Source: DATFAS01 sp035254305
Lineage (GTDB): Bacteria > Bacillota > Bacilli > Aneurinibacillales > RAOX-1
NCBI GenBank assembly: GCA_035254305.1
Contig: DATFAS010000002.1
Location: 1 to 64,000 of the forward strand
Direction: 5' to 3'
DNA: 64,000 nucleotides
The notes beneath the pieces are model-generated. The model had not been told where the DNA came from and ran no database searches. It worked only from the letters and a program-made list of their open reading frames with translations. The translations under genes and the position numbers were made by a program. Positions 42,021-51,260 of this stretch are shown here, piece after piece (positions within the stretch are counted from its first letter, which is position 1; every line of letters begins with the position of its first letter).

Positions 42021-44077
42021 TAATCAAGCATTTTCTTTTCAAATATCCCTTGCTGCTCTAAATATTTACGTAAAAAACCATACTCATCAGATCTCCAAAA
42101 ATCTTCTTGTGAAAGGATGGCTACTGCTTCCGCACGAGCAATCTCTAAGTCCTTAAAATCAGTAAATAAATCTGCAATCTTGAATTCTGGCAGCCCACTT
42201 TGCTTTGTACCAAAGAAGTCACCAGGCCCGCGAAGTTGCAGATCCCTTCGGGCCACTTCAAAGCCATCCGTGGTTTCCTTCATAATCCTCATTCTTTCTC
42301 GCCCAATCTCTGTCTTAGGGTCTGCAATGAGAATACAATATGATTGATCCGTTCCCCTCCCTACACGTCCCCGTAGCTGGTGTAATTGAGCAAGCCCAAA
42401 CCGTTCGGCATCATAAACAATCATCATGGTGGCGTTAGGCACATTAACCCCAACTTCAACAACAGTTGTAGAAACAAGCACCCCAATTTGATTTTCACTA
42501 AACTGGTTCATTACCTCATCTTTTTCTTTCGCTGGTAACTTACCATGCATAAGCCCAATTCGGTATTCTAGACCAAAATATTGAACCAGATGCGAGTATA
42601 AATCAACAGCATTCTGCACATCAATTTTTTCAGATTCTTCTATTAAAGGGCAGATTACATAAGCTTGTCTACCTTTTTCTAGTTCTTTGCGCAGGAATGA
42701 GAGAACTCGATCAAACATCTCTTCTTTTACCCAATAGGTTTCAATTGGTTTTCTACCTGCTGGAAGTTCATCAATAGTAGAAACATCCATATCGCCAAAA
42801 ACAGAGATAGCAAGCGTTCTAGGGATAGGTGTAGCGGTCATAAACAATACATTCGGGTTTAGACCTTTTTCTCGAAGCACCTTGCGTTGCTCCACCCCAA
42901 AACGGTGTTGTTCGTCTGTAATAACAAGCCCCAGTCGTTGAAAATAAACATCCTCTTGGATTAATGCATGGGTACCAACAACCACTTGAATAAAGCCCAT
43001 TTGTAAACCAGCTAGTATGTCACGTCTTGCTTTTGCTCCAAGACTTCCGGTAAGAATAGCTACTTGGATCCCATAAGGTGCTAATAGCTTCGTTAATGAG
43101 GTTACATGTTGTTCAGCCAAGATCTCAGTAGGGACCATTAGTGCACCTTGGTAGCCTGCGCAAACAACCGCATAGAGGGCTGCTGCAGCTACTACAGTCT
43201 TGCCTGACCCTACATCCCCCTGCAATAATCGATTCATAGCATGTGGCTTCTGAAGATCATCTAGAATATCTTTAAGGGCTAGCTTCTGAGCACGTGTTAA
43301 AGAGAATGGCAAAGACCTAACAAATTGACGAACCTTCTCAAGTGGAATAGCAAGTGGCTCTGCTGCGGATATTTTTTTTTGTTGAAGTGCATATGCCTGC
43401 ATTTTAAGCTGATAGAAGAATAGCTCCTCAAAGGCTAATCGTTTCCTTGAACGAGCCCCCTCCTCAGCAGATTTGGGGAAATGAATGCCTACGATGGCTT
43501 GTTTTCTTGAAACAAATTGGTATTTATCTATTATGTCAGCTGGCATTATTTCTAGTAAGCTATCACTAAATTGTACAATCGCATGCTGGATATAATTCCT
43601 CATCTGTTTCACTGTAATCGCTTGTGATACCGAATAAACAGGAGCAATCGTTATATCCTCCATATTGCTAGCTTGTTTTGGTTGGATTTTCGTCTCAGAT
43701 ACTGAAATTTGCTGCCTAACTCTTTCCCATTTCCCCGTGACTTGAATCTCCTTACCAATGGTAAGCTTTGGTTTTAAGAAGTGTTGATTAAACCAAATCG
43801 CTGTAACAACCACTCGATCAACGACTAAACGTACACTCATCCGGGATTTCGTCCGACCAAAGAATCGAACAGAAGGCTCAGCATAAACCGTACCAAGGAT
43901 CGTTACTTTATCCCCATCGGCAACCTCACTTAAATCCTTAATCGTATAATCCTCATACCGGGATGGAAAATACATCAACAAATCATGAACAGAAGAAATC
44001 CCTAGGGAAAGTAAATCCTTCGCTTTTTCCTCACCAATTCCTTTCACTGCTGTGACAGGCAATAATAACTCATTCAT
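42020..44077 (-). CDS. recG: ATP-dependent DNA helicase RecG
   Basis: Branch-migration helicase that rescues stalled replication forks. The 685 residues have an N-terminal OB-fold wedge domain (TILGTVYAEPSVRFFGRTKSRMSV). Helicase motifs I (LLQGDVGSGKTVVAAAAL near 290), II (ITDEQHRFG), III (MTATPIPRTLAI) and VI (QLRGRVGRG) follow, then a C-terminal TRG region. In B. subtilis yloV and sdaA genes separate it from yloU; here it directly follows yloU. Confidence 0.98.
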   Translation of the reverse strand: MNELLLPVTAVKGIGEEKAKDLLSLGISSVHDLLMYFPSRYEDYTIKDLSEVADGDKVTILGTVYAEPSVRFFGRTKSRMSVRLVVDRVVVTAIWFNQHFLKPKLTIGKEIQVTGKWERVRQQISVSETKIQPKQASNMEDITIAPVYSVSQAITVKQMRNYIQHAIVQFSDSLLEIMPADIIDKYQFVSRKQAIVGIHFPKSAEEGARSRKRLAFEELFFYQLKMQAYALQQKKISAAEPLAIPLEKVRQFVRSLPFSLTRAQKLALKDILDDLQKPHAMNRLLQGDVGSGKTVVAAAALYAVVCAGYQGALMVPTEILAEQHVTSLTKLLAPYGIQVAILTGSLGAKARRDILAGLQMGFIQVVVGTHALIQEDVYFQRLGLVITDEQHRFGVEQRKVLREKGLNPNVLFMTATPIPRTLAISVFGDMDVSTIDELPAGRKPIETYWVKEEMFDRVLSFLRKELEKGRQAYVICPLIEESEKIDVQNAVDLYSHLVQYFGLEYRIGLMHGKLPAKEKDEVMNQFSENQIGVLVSTTVVEVGVNVPNATMMIVYDAERFGLAQLHQLRGRVGRGTDQSYCILIADPKTEIGRERMRIMKETTDGFEVARRDLQLRGPGDFFGTKQSGLPEFKIADLFTDFKDLEIARAEAVAILSQEDFWRSDEYGFLRKYLEQQGIFEKKMLD

Positions 44078-44140
44078 TACACTGCTGGCATACCATAAGA
44101 ATTTCTCACCTATATCCTTCTTAATAGGTATGCAAACCTC

Positions 44141-44509
44141 CTAAATGGTAAGATCAGAAACTCGAACGCCTTGAACTAAGATATTTACAGCACCAACCTG
44201 TACTCCTAATGTTTGTTCTAACGAATTTTTCACTCTCGTCTGAACATGATGAGCAATGTCGGTGATCTTCACACCATAGCTGACGATAATATGTAAATCG
44301 ATATCTACCTTATTTTCTTTTTCATGAACCTCCACTCCACGACTAAGGCTTTCTTGTCCAAGGAGTTCAGTAAGTCCATCCTTTAGTGCCTTTCTCGAAG
44401 CCATACCCACTAGACCATAACAGTCTACCGCAGCCCCACCGGCAATAGTTGCAATAACCTCACTAGAAACATCAATTCTGCCAAGGGTAGTACTCATTTC
44501 AACCGTCAT
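44141..44509 (-). CDS. yloU: Asp23/YloU family envelope stress protein
   Basis: Member of the Asp23 (alkaline shock) family, linked in staphylococci to cell-envelope stress. The 122 residues include GRIDVSSEVIATIAGGAAVDCYGLVGM and a C-terminal YGVKITDIAHHVQTRVKNSLE. I chose the ATG at 44509, behind AAAGGAGAG, over a longer frame. The usual partner fakA (yloV) is absent. Confidence 0.92.
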   Translation of the reverse strand: MTVEMSTTLGRIDVSSEVIATIAGGAAVDCYGLVGMASRKALKDGLTELLGQESLSRGVEVHEKENKVDIDLHIIVSYGVKITDIAHHVQTRVKNSLEQTLGVQVGAVNILVQGVRVSDLTI

Positions 44510-44612
44510 TTTTACTCTCCTTTGCAAATAGTGTAACTCCACTCAATCTTACTATAGAACAGTCTATTTTAAAAGTTTTAGGTAAACTTGTAGAGTGTAG
44601 ACGGAATAGATA

Positions 44613-44641
44613 TTGCTATATCAAACACAATATGATAGTAT
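44613..44641 (+). promoter_or_regulatory. SigA-type promoter of rpmB
   Basis: TTGCTA (44613-44618), a 17-bp spacer and TAGTAT (44636-44641) lie 50 bp before the rpmB start, in the divergent yloU/rpmB gap. Confidence 0.65.
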
Positions 44642-44690
44642 ATTTAAGTATTTGTTTTTGTGTCACTCATGTATTAGGGAGGTGAAAACG

Positions 44691-44879
44691 ATGGCACGTG
44701 TATGTTTTGTAACTGGCAAGAAAGCTAGTTCTGGAAACGCAAGAAGCCACTCCAACCGTGCGACTAAGCGCAAATGGGGGGTTAATGTACAGAAAGTTCG
44801 TATTCTCGTAGACGGTAAGCCAAAGCGTGTTTATGTTAGCACTAAGGCTTTAAGATCCGGTAAAGTTGAACGTGTTTAA
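44691..44879 (+). CDS. rpmB: 50S ribosomal protein L28
   Basis: Large-subunit protein. The 62 residues begin MARVCFVTGKKASSGNARSHS. Only one cysteine is present, so this is the zinc-free form. The ATG at 44691 follows GGGAGGTGAAAACG. It runs opposite to its neighbours, as rpmB does in Bacillus. Confidence 0.97.
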   Translation: MARVCFVTGKKASSGNARSHSNRATKRKWGVNVQKVRILVDGKPKRVYVSTKALRSGKVERV

Positions 44880-44886
44880 TCTATAT

Positions 44887-44938
44887 AAAAGCTTCCATAA
44901 TCCAATCTGATTGGCTTTATGGAAGCTTTTCATTTTCT
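44887..44938 (+). terminator. Terminator of rpmB
   Basis: AAAAGCTTCCATAA and TTATGGAAGCTTTT flank an inner CCAAT/ATTGG pair and are followed by CATTTTC. Confidence 0.88.
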
Positions 44939-44973
44939 TGATCTTATAGATCTAGCTTACACTTACAAACAAT

Positions 44974-45003
44974 AAAGGCACCTCTTTTCTTGAGGTGCTT
45001 TTA
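44974..45003 (-). terminator. Terminator of spoVM
   Basis: GCACCTC and GAGGTGC with a seven-base loop have T-runs on both strands. It lies about 60 bp past the spoVM stop and could also back up rpmB. Confidence 0.75.
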
Positions 45004-45061
45004 TTGTGTTCTCCACTCAACGGGATAAGGGGATGAAATGAATATGACGATTATTCCTATA

Positions 45062-45142
45062 TTATTTCTTTTTGAAAGCTCCAAGTACAGCCTTTACCAT
45101 TCCACCAATGATTCTTGGTAACTTTATGGTATAGAATCTCAT
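45062..45142 (-). CDS. spoVM: Stage V sporulation protein M
   Basis: A 26-residue amphipathic helix that marks the convex forespore membrane and anchors SpoIVA, the base of the spore coat. MRFYTIKLPRIIGGMVKAVL then GAFKKK matches B. subtilis SpoVM nearly residue for residue, including Pro9 and the lysine-rich end. The ATG follows AGGAGGGGCAGTC. It sits between rpmB and rpe in the conserved place. It is direct evidence for endospore formation. Confidence 0.95.
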   Translation of the reverse strand: MRFYTIKLPRIIGGMVKAVLGAFKKK

Positions 45143-45378
45143 GACTGCCCCTCCTTACCACCTAGTTTGTTGACCGCCTCCACCCATCTCTTGTACCTAA
45201 AAGATCGCCCACGGGTTTTAAGAAACGCATGTAATAAATTATATTCACCAACCACCCAGAAATGTGCGTAAAAATTTAAACTCTTGCCTCTCTATTTTTC
45301 TTATGTTCTAATTCCCGCTTTCATGACGTATATTTTCTAATAAAAAGTAGGATAAGCACCTAAAGGAGGAAAAAAATT

Positions 45379-45801
45379 ATGGGACAAGCGGCACTTTTCA
45401 CCCCACCAGCTATTCACAAATCAAACATTGTTATTTTTCCGCAGTACCTAGCTAAAAATCGTTTGAGGAATTTCGCCAAAACAATCCAAGCTACATTCAC
45501 TATAGATAAGGATGGTTTGGTTACTCTCGTCAATGACGTGTTGGAATTCCACTACCAAATTTTTCACAAGCATATTCAGCTTGTTGAGATCTCATTAAAT
45601 TCAACCTCTCTCATCGATGCGGGGAGATGTCTTGAATTTATTCGCTATGAATCCTATCTATTGCAAAAACCCATTTATTCAGCAGAAATGGACGATGCCA
45701 CCCTTCATTTTCTTCAAGATCAGGGATTTCGTTTGATCGATGATGAAGAGAGGCATGAAGTTTACGGAGGATTTTGGGAGGGAGAACGGCGAAAGGCATA
45801 A
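45379..45801 (+). CDS. Hypothetical protein, 140 residues
   Basis: Not recognised. AAAGGAGG precedes the ATG by about ten bases, and a strong stem follows the stop. The product is soluble, with a beta-rich middle (ATFTIDKDGLVTLVNDVLEF) and a helical part (LIDAGRCLEFIRYESYLLQ). An acidic stretch, LHFLQDQGFRLIDDEER, follows. The last segment weakly recalls the end of GNAT folds, but no acetyl-CoA motif is visible. It takes the place between spoVM and rpe held by thiN in B. subtilis. Confidence 0.8.
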   Translation: MGQAALFTPPAIHKSNIVIFPQYLAKNRLRNFAKTIQATFTIDKDGLVTLVNDVLEFHYQIFHKHIQLVEISLNSTSLIDAGRCLEFIRYESYLLQKPIYSAEMDDATLHFLQDQGFRLIDDEERHEVYGGFWEGERRKA

Positions 45802-45803
45802 AA

Positions 45804-45840
45804 TAAGGGTAACCTGAATCGTTCCTTCAGGTTACCCTTA
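45804..45840. terminator. Two-way terminator before rpe
   Basis: TAAGGGTAACCTGAA and TTCAGGTTACCCTTA form a 15-bp perfect stem between convergent genes. Confidence 0.85.
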
Positions 45841-45848
45841 AAGCTTTA

Positions 45849-46508
45849 TCATTGACCACGGACGGAACGAATCGCTGCTCCTCGGTCAGTCTGTCCATAA
45901 ACAGCATTGCCAGCTACTAGAATGTTAGCACCGGCCTCTACAACCTGTCTTGCCGTTTGTGGATTGATTCCACCGTCCACTTCAATCTCTACATGTCCTA
46001 AATTCATACTGTCTAATTGTTGACGTAATGAACGTATCTTATTTATCATCTGTGGAATAAATTTTTGACCACCAAATCCTGGATTGACCGTCATGAGTAG
46101 GACCATATCTACATCTGTAAGTACTGATTCAATCATGGATAATGGTGTTGCTGGATTAAGAACGACAGCTGCCTTCGCTCCCTGTTCCTTAATGAGATAA
46201 ATCGTCCGATGGAGGTGGATACAAGCCTCCTGATGAACAGAAATAATATCTGCTCCCTGTTTGATAAATTCAGGTATGTATTGATCAGGATTCATAATCA
46301 TCAGGTGTACATCTAATGGGAGGGCTGTATGTGGTCGGATTGCTCCAACAACTAATGGTCCAATCGTGATATTAGGAACAAAATGTCCATCCATCACATC
46401 TACATGGATCCAGTCTGCTCCACCCTTTTCAACATCTCGAATTTCCTCTCCCAAACGTGAAAAATCTGCCGAAAGAATAGAAGGAGCAATTTTAATTGGT
46501 TGAGTCAT
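45849..46508 (-). CDS. rpe: Ribulose-phosphate 3-epimerase
   Basis: Interconverts ribulose-5-phosphate and xylulose-5-phosphate in the pentose phosphate pathway. The 219 residues show SILSADFSRLGEEI (residues 10-23), the metal site WIHVDVMDGHFVPN near 33, MTVNPGFGGQKF near 138 and EVDGGINPQTA near 175. It follows rsgA by two bases. Confidence 0.98.
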   Translation of the reverse strand: MTQPIKIAPSILSADFSRLGEEIRDVEKGGADWIHVDVMDGHFVPNITIGPLVVGAIRPHTALPLDVHLMIMNPDQYIPEFIKQGADIISVHQEACIHLHRTIYLIKEQGAKAAVVLNPATPLSMIESVLTDVDMVLLMTVNPGFGGQKFIPQMINKIRSLRQQLDSMNLGHVEIEVDGGINPQTARQVVEAGANILVAGNAVYGQTDRGAAIRSVRGQ

Positions 46509-46510
46509 CT

Positions 46511-47380
46511 CTAATACCTCCGCTTTTTCTCTTTTATTTCTGCGAGGAATTGTTTATAGCTACTATATCTAGACGGATGAATTTTCCCTTCCTCTAGAGC
46601 CATACGTACCGCACAGTTAGGTTCTGTTAAGTGTAAACATCCACGAAACTTACAAGATGCAGAATACTCCTTGATCTCGACGAAATAACGACAGAGTTCT
46701 TCTAAGTCAATATCAAAGAAATCTAACTGACTAAAACCGGGTGTATCTGCAACAAAGCCTCTTTCAACTGCAATAAGCTCTACGTGACGAGTAGTATGCT
46801 TTCCTCTTTTCAGCCGATCACTAATAACCCCAGTAAGTAGATTAGATCCCGGAAGAAGAGAGTTTAGCAGGGTTGATTTCCCCACCCCAGACTGGCCGGC
46901 AAAAACCGTAATATGCCCAGCAAGATGGGTTTGCAATTCCTCGACCCCACATTGGCTTTGTTTACTTGTTTTAATCACTGTATATCCCAGATCCCGATAG
47001 ATCTGCTCAATCGACTCATATTCCTCTATCACTAAATCTGTTTTTGAGAAACAGATAATAGCCGAGACACCTGCCCATTCTGTATGCACCAGAAACTTGT
47101 CAAGTAATAATGGACTGAGGGCAGGTTGTGATACAGAAAAAACAAGTACAGCCTGGTCAACATTTGCAATGGGAGGTCGGACTAGCTCTGAACACCTTTC
47201 ATGGATATTCATGACATAGCCTTCTGCATTTGGTTCTGGCTCGTAGTCTACTATATCGCCTACAAGAGGGGTAATCCCCCTTTTCTTAAAAATTCCCCTT
47301 GCCCTACACTGCCAAATATCTTCGCCATCAAGGACATAATAAAAGCCGCTTAATGCCTTAATGATCCTACCTTCAGGCAT
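46511..47380 (-). CDS. rsgA: Ribosome small-subunit GTPase RsgA
   Basis: Circularly permuted GTPase that checks 30S maturation. The 289 residues have an N-terminal OB fold and FSKTDL (G4) near residue 110. FAGQSGVGKSTLLNSLL (G1) near 160 and VADTPGFSQ (G3) near 205 follow. A C-terminal zinc knuckle (CKFRGCLHLTEPNCAV) completes it. Lies between prkC and rpe. Confidence 0.97.
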   Translation of the reverse strand: MPEGRIIKALSGFYYVLDGEDIWQCRARGIFKKRGITPLVGDIVDYEPEPNAEGYVMNIHERCSELVRPPIANVDQAVLVFSVSQPALSPLLLDKFLVHTEWAGVSAIICFSKTDLVIEEYESIEQIYRDLGYTVIKTSKQSQCGVEELQTHLAGHITVFAGQSGVGKSTLLNSLLPGSNLLTGVISDRLKRGKHTTRHVELIAVERGFVADTPGFSQLDFFDIDLEELCRYFVEIKEYSASCKFRGCLHLTEPNCAVRMALEEGKIHPSRYSSYKQFLAEIKEKKRRY

Positions 47381-47398
47381 AGCTTCCTCCTAATTTTT

Positions 47399-49333
47399 TT
47401 AGGGAATGGCTGAATAACGAATATTCCGCTTCTCAAGTAAACTGCCATCCTTATAAATGGTAATGTTTCCATCCTGATTAGCCGCCAAAACGACCTCTAC
47501 CTCGAATGTTTCGGACTGCTTAATCGTTTTTTTGATTTGTTCCTTATCCTTGCCTCGTGCATCTGACACCTCAATAACGATATCAGCTGATGGTTGATCC
47601 CCTAGAAGAACAAGAACTGGCTCCTTGGCCACTTTGGTATCAGACGGATATCCGCTACTCACTCCTAGTTCAATTTCAGTACCAGGTGAAGCCTGACTTC
47701 CAGGCTGGAAGGGATACTGCCGGAATACCGTTCCTTTCTGCTGATAGCTCGGTTCCATCTTTACTTTTCCTTGCTTAAGACCACTTTTCACCAAAGTTGC
47801 CTCTGCTTGATCCGTGGTCAATCCAATGAGATCGGGCATAGTAACCGTTTGTTTGCCAATGCTTACTGTAATCATCACTTTATCCTTTGAAGGAGAAACC
47901 ATAGTCCCTGCTGCAGGATTCTGAGCCATCACCATGCCACTTGCATAATTGTTACTTGGCTTACGTTCTATTTCATAATTCCACTTTGCTAGTTGGGTTT
48001 CAATGTGACGTTCCGGAAGACCTACCAGATCCGGCATAGCAACCTGCTGTTGCCCTTTACTGACATATATCATTATTTCGCTTTTTTGTTTGACACGCAT
48101 TCCGGGAGAGGGATCTTGTTTAATCACTACATTATCTGCAACATCCTCACTAAAACGCTTCTCGATTTGATACTTAAGATCCTTGTCCTTCAGTGTCTTA
48201 AGTGCTTCATCAAGCTGCATATTCTCCACCCTTGGTGTGCTAACTTCCGGAACATAGAAGACACCAAGTAAGAAATTAAAGCCATAAATGGCCCCTACAA
48301 ATAATAGAGAAAGTGACACAAACCACCCAACGGGCTTCAGCCATTTTCTTTTCCGAGCTTTCCCTTTATTTCTAGGAGAATCAGAATTTAAGTCTTCATC
48401 GAAATCTTCTTGCTCATTTTCGATTTTTGTCATCATTTCCGGTGTGATAGCTGGAATAATTCTTGTTGCTTCATCATCCTGCTCAGGCAAAACAAATTTC
48501 GGCTCATCCAACCGCTGCGGATCAAGACAAGTCACAAGATCACGTTTCATATCCTGTGCTGATTGATAGCGAAGAAGTGGGTCCTTAACTAAAGAACGAA
48601 GAATGATATTCTCCACGCTTTGTGGGATCTCTGGATTGATTTCCCGTGGAGGGACAATTTCCTCCTGTAAATGTTTTAGTGCTACACTGATTGGAGAATC
48701 ACCGGAGAATGGAACCTTCCCTGTGACCATTTCATACAAAACAATCCCTAATGAATAAATATCTGATTTTTCTCCACTGATTCCGCCTCTTGCCTGTTCT
48801 GGTGAGAAATAATGAACCGAACCAATGACTGAACCCGTATGAGTGATCGTCGCAGAAGTCACTGCTCTTGCAATCCCGAAATCTGTTACCTTTACCCTCT
48901 CGCCTTTTCCAATTAGGATGTTATGTGGCTTAATATCACGGTGAATGATGTGGTTATGATGGGCATGCTCTAATGCATCGCAAATTTGAACGGCAATGTT
49001 TACCGCCTGATCCAATTCCAATACTCCAGAACGTGTGATAAGCTCCTTGAGAGTGGAGCCCTCCACATATTCCATCACAATATATTGGATGTCATCTTCT
49101 TCACCAACGTCATAAACATTCACGACGTTAGGGTGCGAAAGACTGGCCGCTGCTTGTGCCTCTCTGCGGAAACGGTTAATAAAATCATCGTCATGTCCAA
49201 ACTGTGAACGCAAAACTTTCAGGGCTACTGTACGGTTTAGAAGATTATCATGGGCTTTATAGACAACAGCCATGCCTCCCCCGCCAATACGCTGTTCCAC
49301 TTCGTAGCGGCCACCCAGACGCTTGCCGATCAT
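47399..49333 (-). CDS. prkC: Serine/threonine protein kinase PrkC with PASTA domains
   Basis: Membrane Hanks-type kinase; in B. subtilis it senses muropeptides and acts in spore germination and stationary phase. The 644 residues hold the kinase domain (GGGGMAVVYKA, catalytic HRDIKPHN, DFGIARA), a charged linker and one membrane helix near 335-358. Three PASTA repeats follow (each with the pattern MPDLVGL), then a C-terminal Ig-like part. It overlaps prpC by four bases. Confidence 0.97.
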   Translation of the reverse strand: MIGKRLGGRYEVEQRIGGGGMAVVYKAHDNLLNRTVALKVLRSQFGHDDDFINRFRREAQAAASLSHPNVVNVYDVGEEDDIQYIVMEYVEGSTLKELITRSGVLELDQAVNIAVQICDALEHAHHNHIIHRDIKPHNILIGKGERVKVTDFGIARAVTSATITHTGSVIGSVHYFSPEQARGGISGEKSDIYSLGIVLYEMVTGKVPFSGDSPISVALKHLQEEIVPPREINPEIPQSVENIILRSLVKDPLLRYQSAQDMKRDLVTCLDPQRLDEPKFVLPEQDDEATRIIPAITPEMMTKIENEQEDFDEDLNSDSPRNKGKARKRKWLKPVGWFVSLSLLFVGAIYGFNFLLGVFYVPEVSTPRVENMQLDEALKTLKDKDLKYQIEKRFSEDVADNVVIKQDPSPGMRVKQKSEIMIYVSKGQQQVAMPDLVGLPERHIETQLAKWNYEIERKPSNNYASGMVMAQNPAAGTMVSPSKDKVMITVSIGKQTVTMPDLIGLTTDQAEATLVKSGLKQGKVKMEPSYQQKGTVFRQYPFQPGSQASPGTEIELGVSSGYPSDTKVAKEPVLVLLGDQPSADIVIEVSDARGKDKEQIKKTIKQSETFEVEVVLAANQDGNITIYKDGSLLEKRNIRYSAIP

Positions 49334-50097
49334 TCACTCACCCCATTTTCTTGTCCCGCTTGGGGCAATCCATTGGATATAACAATAGCGGTGACATTAT
49401 CCTCACCACCAGCTTGGACAGCTTGATTAATGAGTGCATCAACAGCTATCTCAGGTGACTTGGATTGATGAATGATCGATAGCATTTCAAAAGAGGTAAG
49501 CTTATTTGATAATCCATCAGAACAAATGAGGAGATGATCTTCTACGTCCCACTCTAATGCTTGGAATTCAGCATCCACATGCTTATCGGTGCCTAGTGCT
49601 CGGATTAAAACATTCCTTTGTGGATGTTTAATCGCTTCCTCTGCTGAGATTTGCCCATTTTTTAATAGTTCATTGACAAGCGAATGGTCATCCGTTAATT
49701 GTGTAATTCCTTCAGATGAAATGCGATAGATCCGACTATCTCCTATATGACCTGTTACAAGCCAATCCCAAGTTATAATGCTAATCGCAATCGTTGTCCC
49801 CATTCCCATGCAATCTTCATGTGTTTTGGCATATTGATAGATGGCATCATTTGCCTTAAGGATGGCTTGGTCTAACAAATCTATTGCCTTCTCGGGAGTT
49901 AGTCCATCGGGTAGCTCGGACAGTTCAATTTTGATCAAATCAACAGCCATCAGACTTGCTAGATCCCCCGCCTGATGACCTCCCATTCCATCCGCTACAA
50001 TCGCCAACGTATAACCATTATTCAGTTTGACAACAGCTCCGGTATCCTCATTTAAGGCCCTAACACAGCCAATATGTGTCTTGTAGGCTGCTTTCAT
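49330..50097 (-). CDS. prpC: PP2C-type protein phosphatase PrpC
   Basis: Removes phosphate from PrkC targets. The 255 residues contain metal-binding motifs VADGMGGHQAGD (near residue 33), DHSLVNELLKNG, LICSDGLSNKLT and GGEDNVTAIVI. I chose the ATG at 50097 behind GAGGTG, after the rlmN stop. A longer frame to 50151 would overlap rlmN. The kinase-phosphatase pair is coupled by overlap. Confidence 0.96.
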   Translation of the reverse strand: MKAAYKTHIGCVRALNEDTGAVVKLNNGYTLAIVADGMGGHQAGDLASLMAVDLIKIELSELPDGLTPEKAIDLLDQAILKANDAIYQYAKTHEDCMGMGTTIAISIITWDWLVTGHIGDSRIYRISSEGITQLTDDHSLVNELLKNGQISAEEAIKHPQRNVLIRALGTDKHVDAEFQALEWDVEDHLLICSDGLSNKLTSFEMLSIIHQSKSPEIAVDALINQAVQAGGEDNVTAIVISNGLPQAGQENGVSE

Positions 50098-50105
50098 CTC
50101 TTTTT

Positions 50106-51152
50106 TCACCTCGTAGCTTCTTTTGCATGCTGAGCGCGAAGCTGTCCACAAGCTGCAGCAATATCACTGCCATGCTCACGGCGAATCGTTGCATTAATGC
50201 CTCGCTTCTGTAGGATTCGAAGAAATTCAAAAATATCATCTCGTGAGGTTCGAACATAGTCGCGTTCAGGAACATAGTTAACAGGAATCAAATTCACGTG
50301 ACAGAGTATATCACCAATTAGTTTTGCTAATTCTTCCGCATGCTCTACTCGATCATTGACTCCACCAAACAAACCATACTCAAAAGTAATTCTTCGGCCT
50401 GTTTTTTCCACGTAGTATCGACACGCTTTCATTAGATCAGCTAATGGATAGCGTCGGTTTACAGGCATAAGTTGGGAACGAAGTTCAGAATTGGGTGCAT
50501 GAAGAGAAATCGCCAAATTAAATTGGTTCATATCATTAGCCCAATCATAAATTCTAGGGACAATTCCACTCGTTGAGACCGTTATATGGCGTTGACCAAT
50601 GTTTAATCCCTTGTCATGATTAATAATGTAAAGAAAATCAAGTAAGGAATCGAAATTCTCAAAAGGTTCACCAATTCCCATTACAACCACATGACTGGCA
50701 CGTTCCCCAACTATGTCAAGGGTCTTCTGAGCCATCAACACTTGGGAAACAATTTCACCTGCTGTCAAATCACGCTTCAATCCACCTAAGGTTGACGCAC
50801 AGAAGGTACAACCAATCCGGCAACCTACTTGCGTGGTAACACAGATGCTATTTCCATAGTCATGTCTCATGATCACGGTTTCAATGGCATGTCCGTCATG
50901 CAGGGAGAAGAGAAATTTAATCGTTCCATCCTTAGATTCTTGATGGGTGATTTCCTGTAAGCCTCTAATTTCAAAATGCGCAGCTAATTTTTCCCGTAGT
51001 GGCTTTGATAAATTAAGCATTTCTTCAAAGCTATCCACTCGTTTTACATATAACCACCCAAAAATTTGTTCGGCACGGAATCCCTTCTCACCATTCGCCT
51101 CAAGCCAAGTCTTCAACCCCTCATAACGAAGGTCGTAGATTAAGGGTTTCAA
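50106..51152 (-). CDS. rlmN: 23S rRNA/tRNA adenine-C2 methyltransferase RlmN
   Basis: Radical SAM enzyme making m2A2503 in 23S rRNA and m2A37 in tRNAs. The 348 residues contain the cluster CRIGCTFCAS (CX3CX2C) near residue 107 and GIGEPFENFDSLLDFL. The C-terminal catalytic Cys is in AACGQL near 340. It precedes prpC. Confidence 0.97.
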   Translation of the reverse strand: MKPLIYDLRYEGLKTWLEANGEKGFRAEQIFGWLYVKRVDSFEEMLNLSKPLREKLAAHFEIRGLQEITHQESKDGTIKFLFSLHDGHAIETVIMRHDYGNSICVTTQVGCRIGCTFCASTLGGLKRDLTAGEIVSQVLMAQKTLDIVGERASHVVVMGIGEPFENFDSLLDFLYIINHDKGLNIGQRHITVSTSGIVPRIYDWANDMNQFNLAISLHAPNSELRSQLMPVNRRYPLADLMKACRYYVEKTGRRITFEYGLFGGVNDRVEHAEELAKLIGDILCHVNLIPVNYVPERDYVRTSRDDIFEFLRILQKRGINATIRREHGSDIAAACGQLRAQHAKEATR

Positions 51153-51260
51153 ATTATATCACCATTTTTCCTTTTTTATCTATTATTTGAACTACTTGCA
51201 TATATATCCCAGAAAAACTTTCACTTCATTGTACCATATGTAAATTGAAAAGAAAAAATC

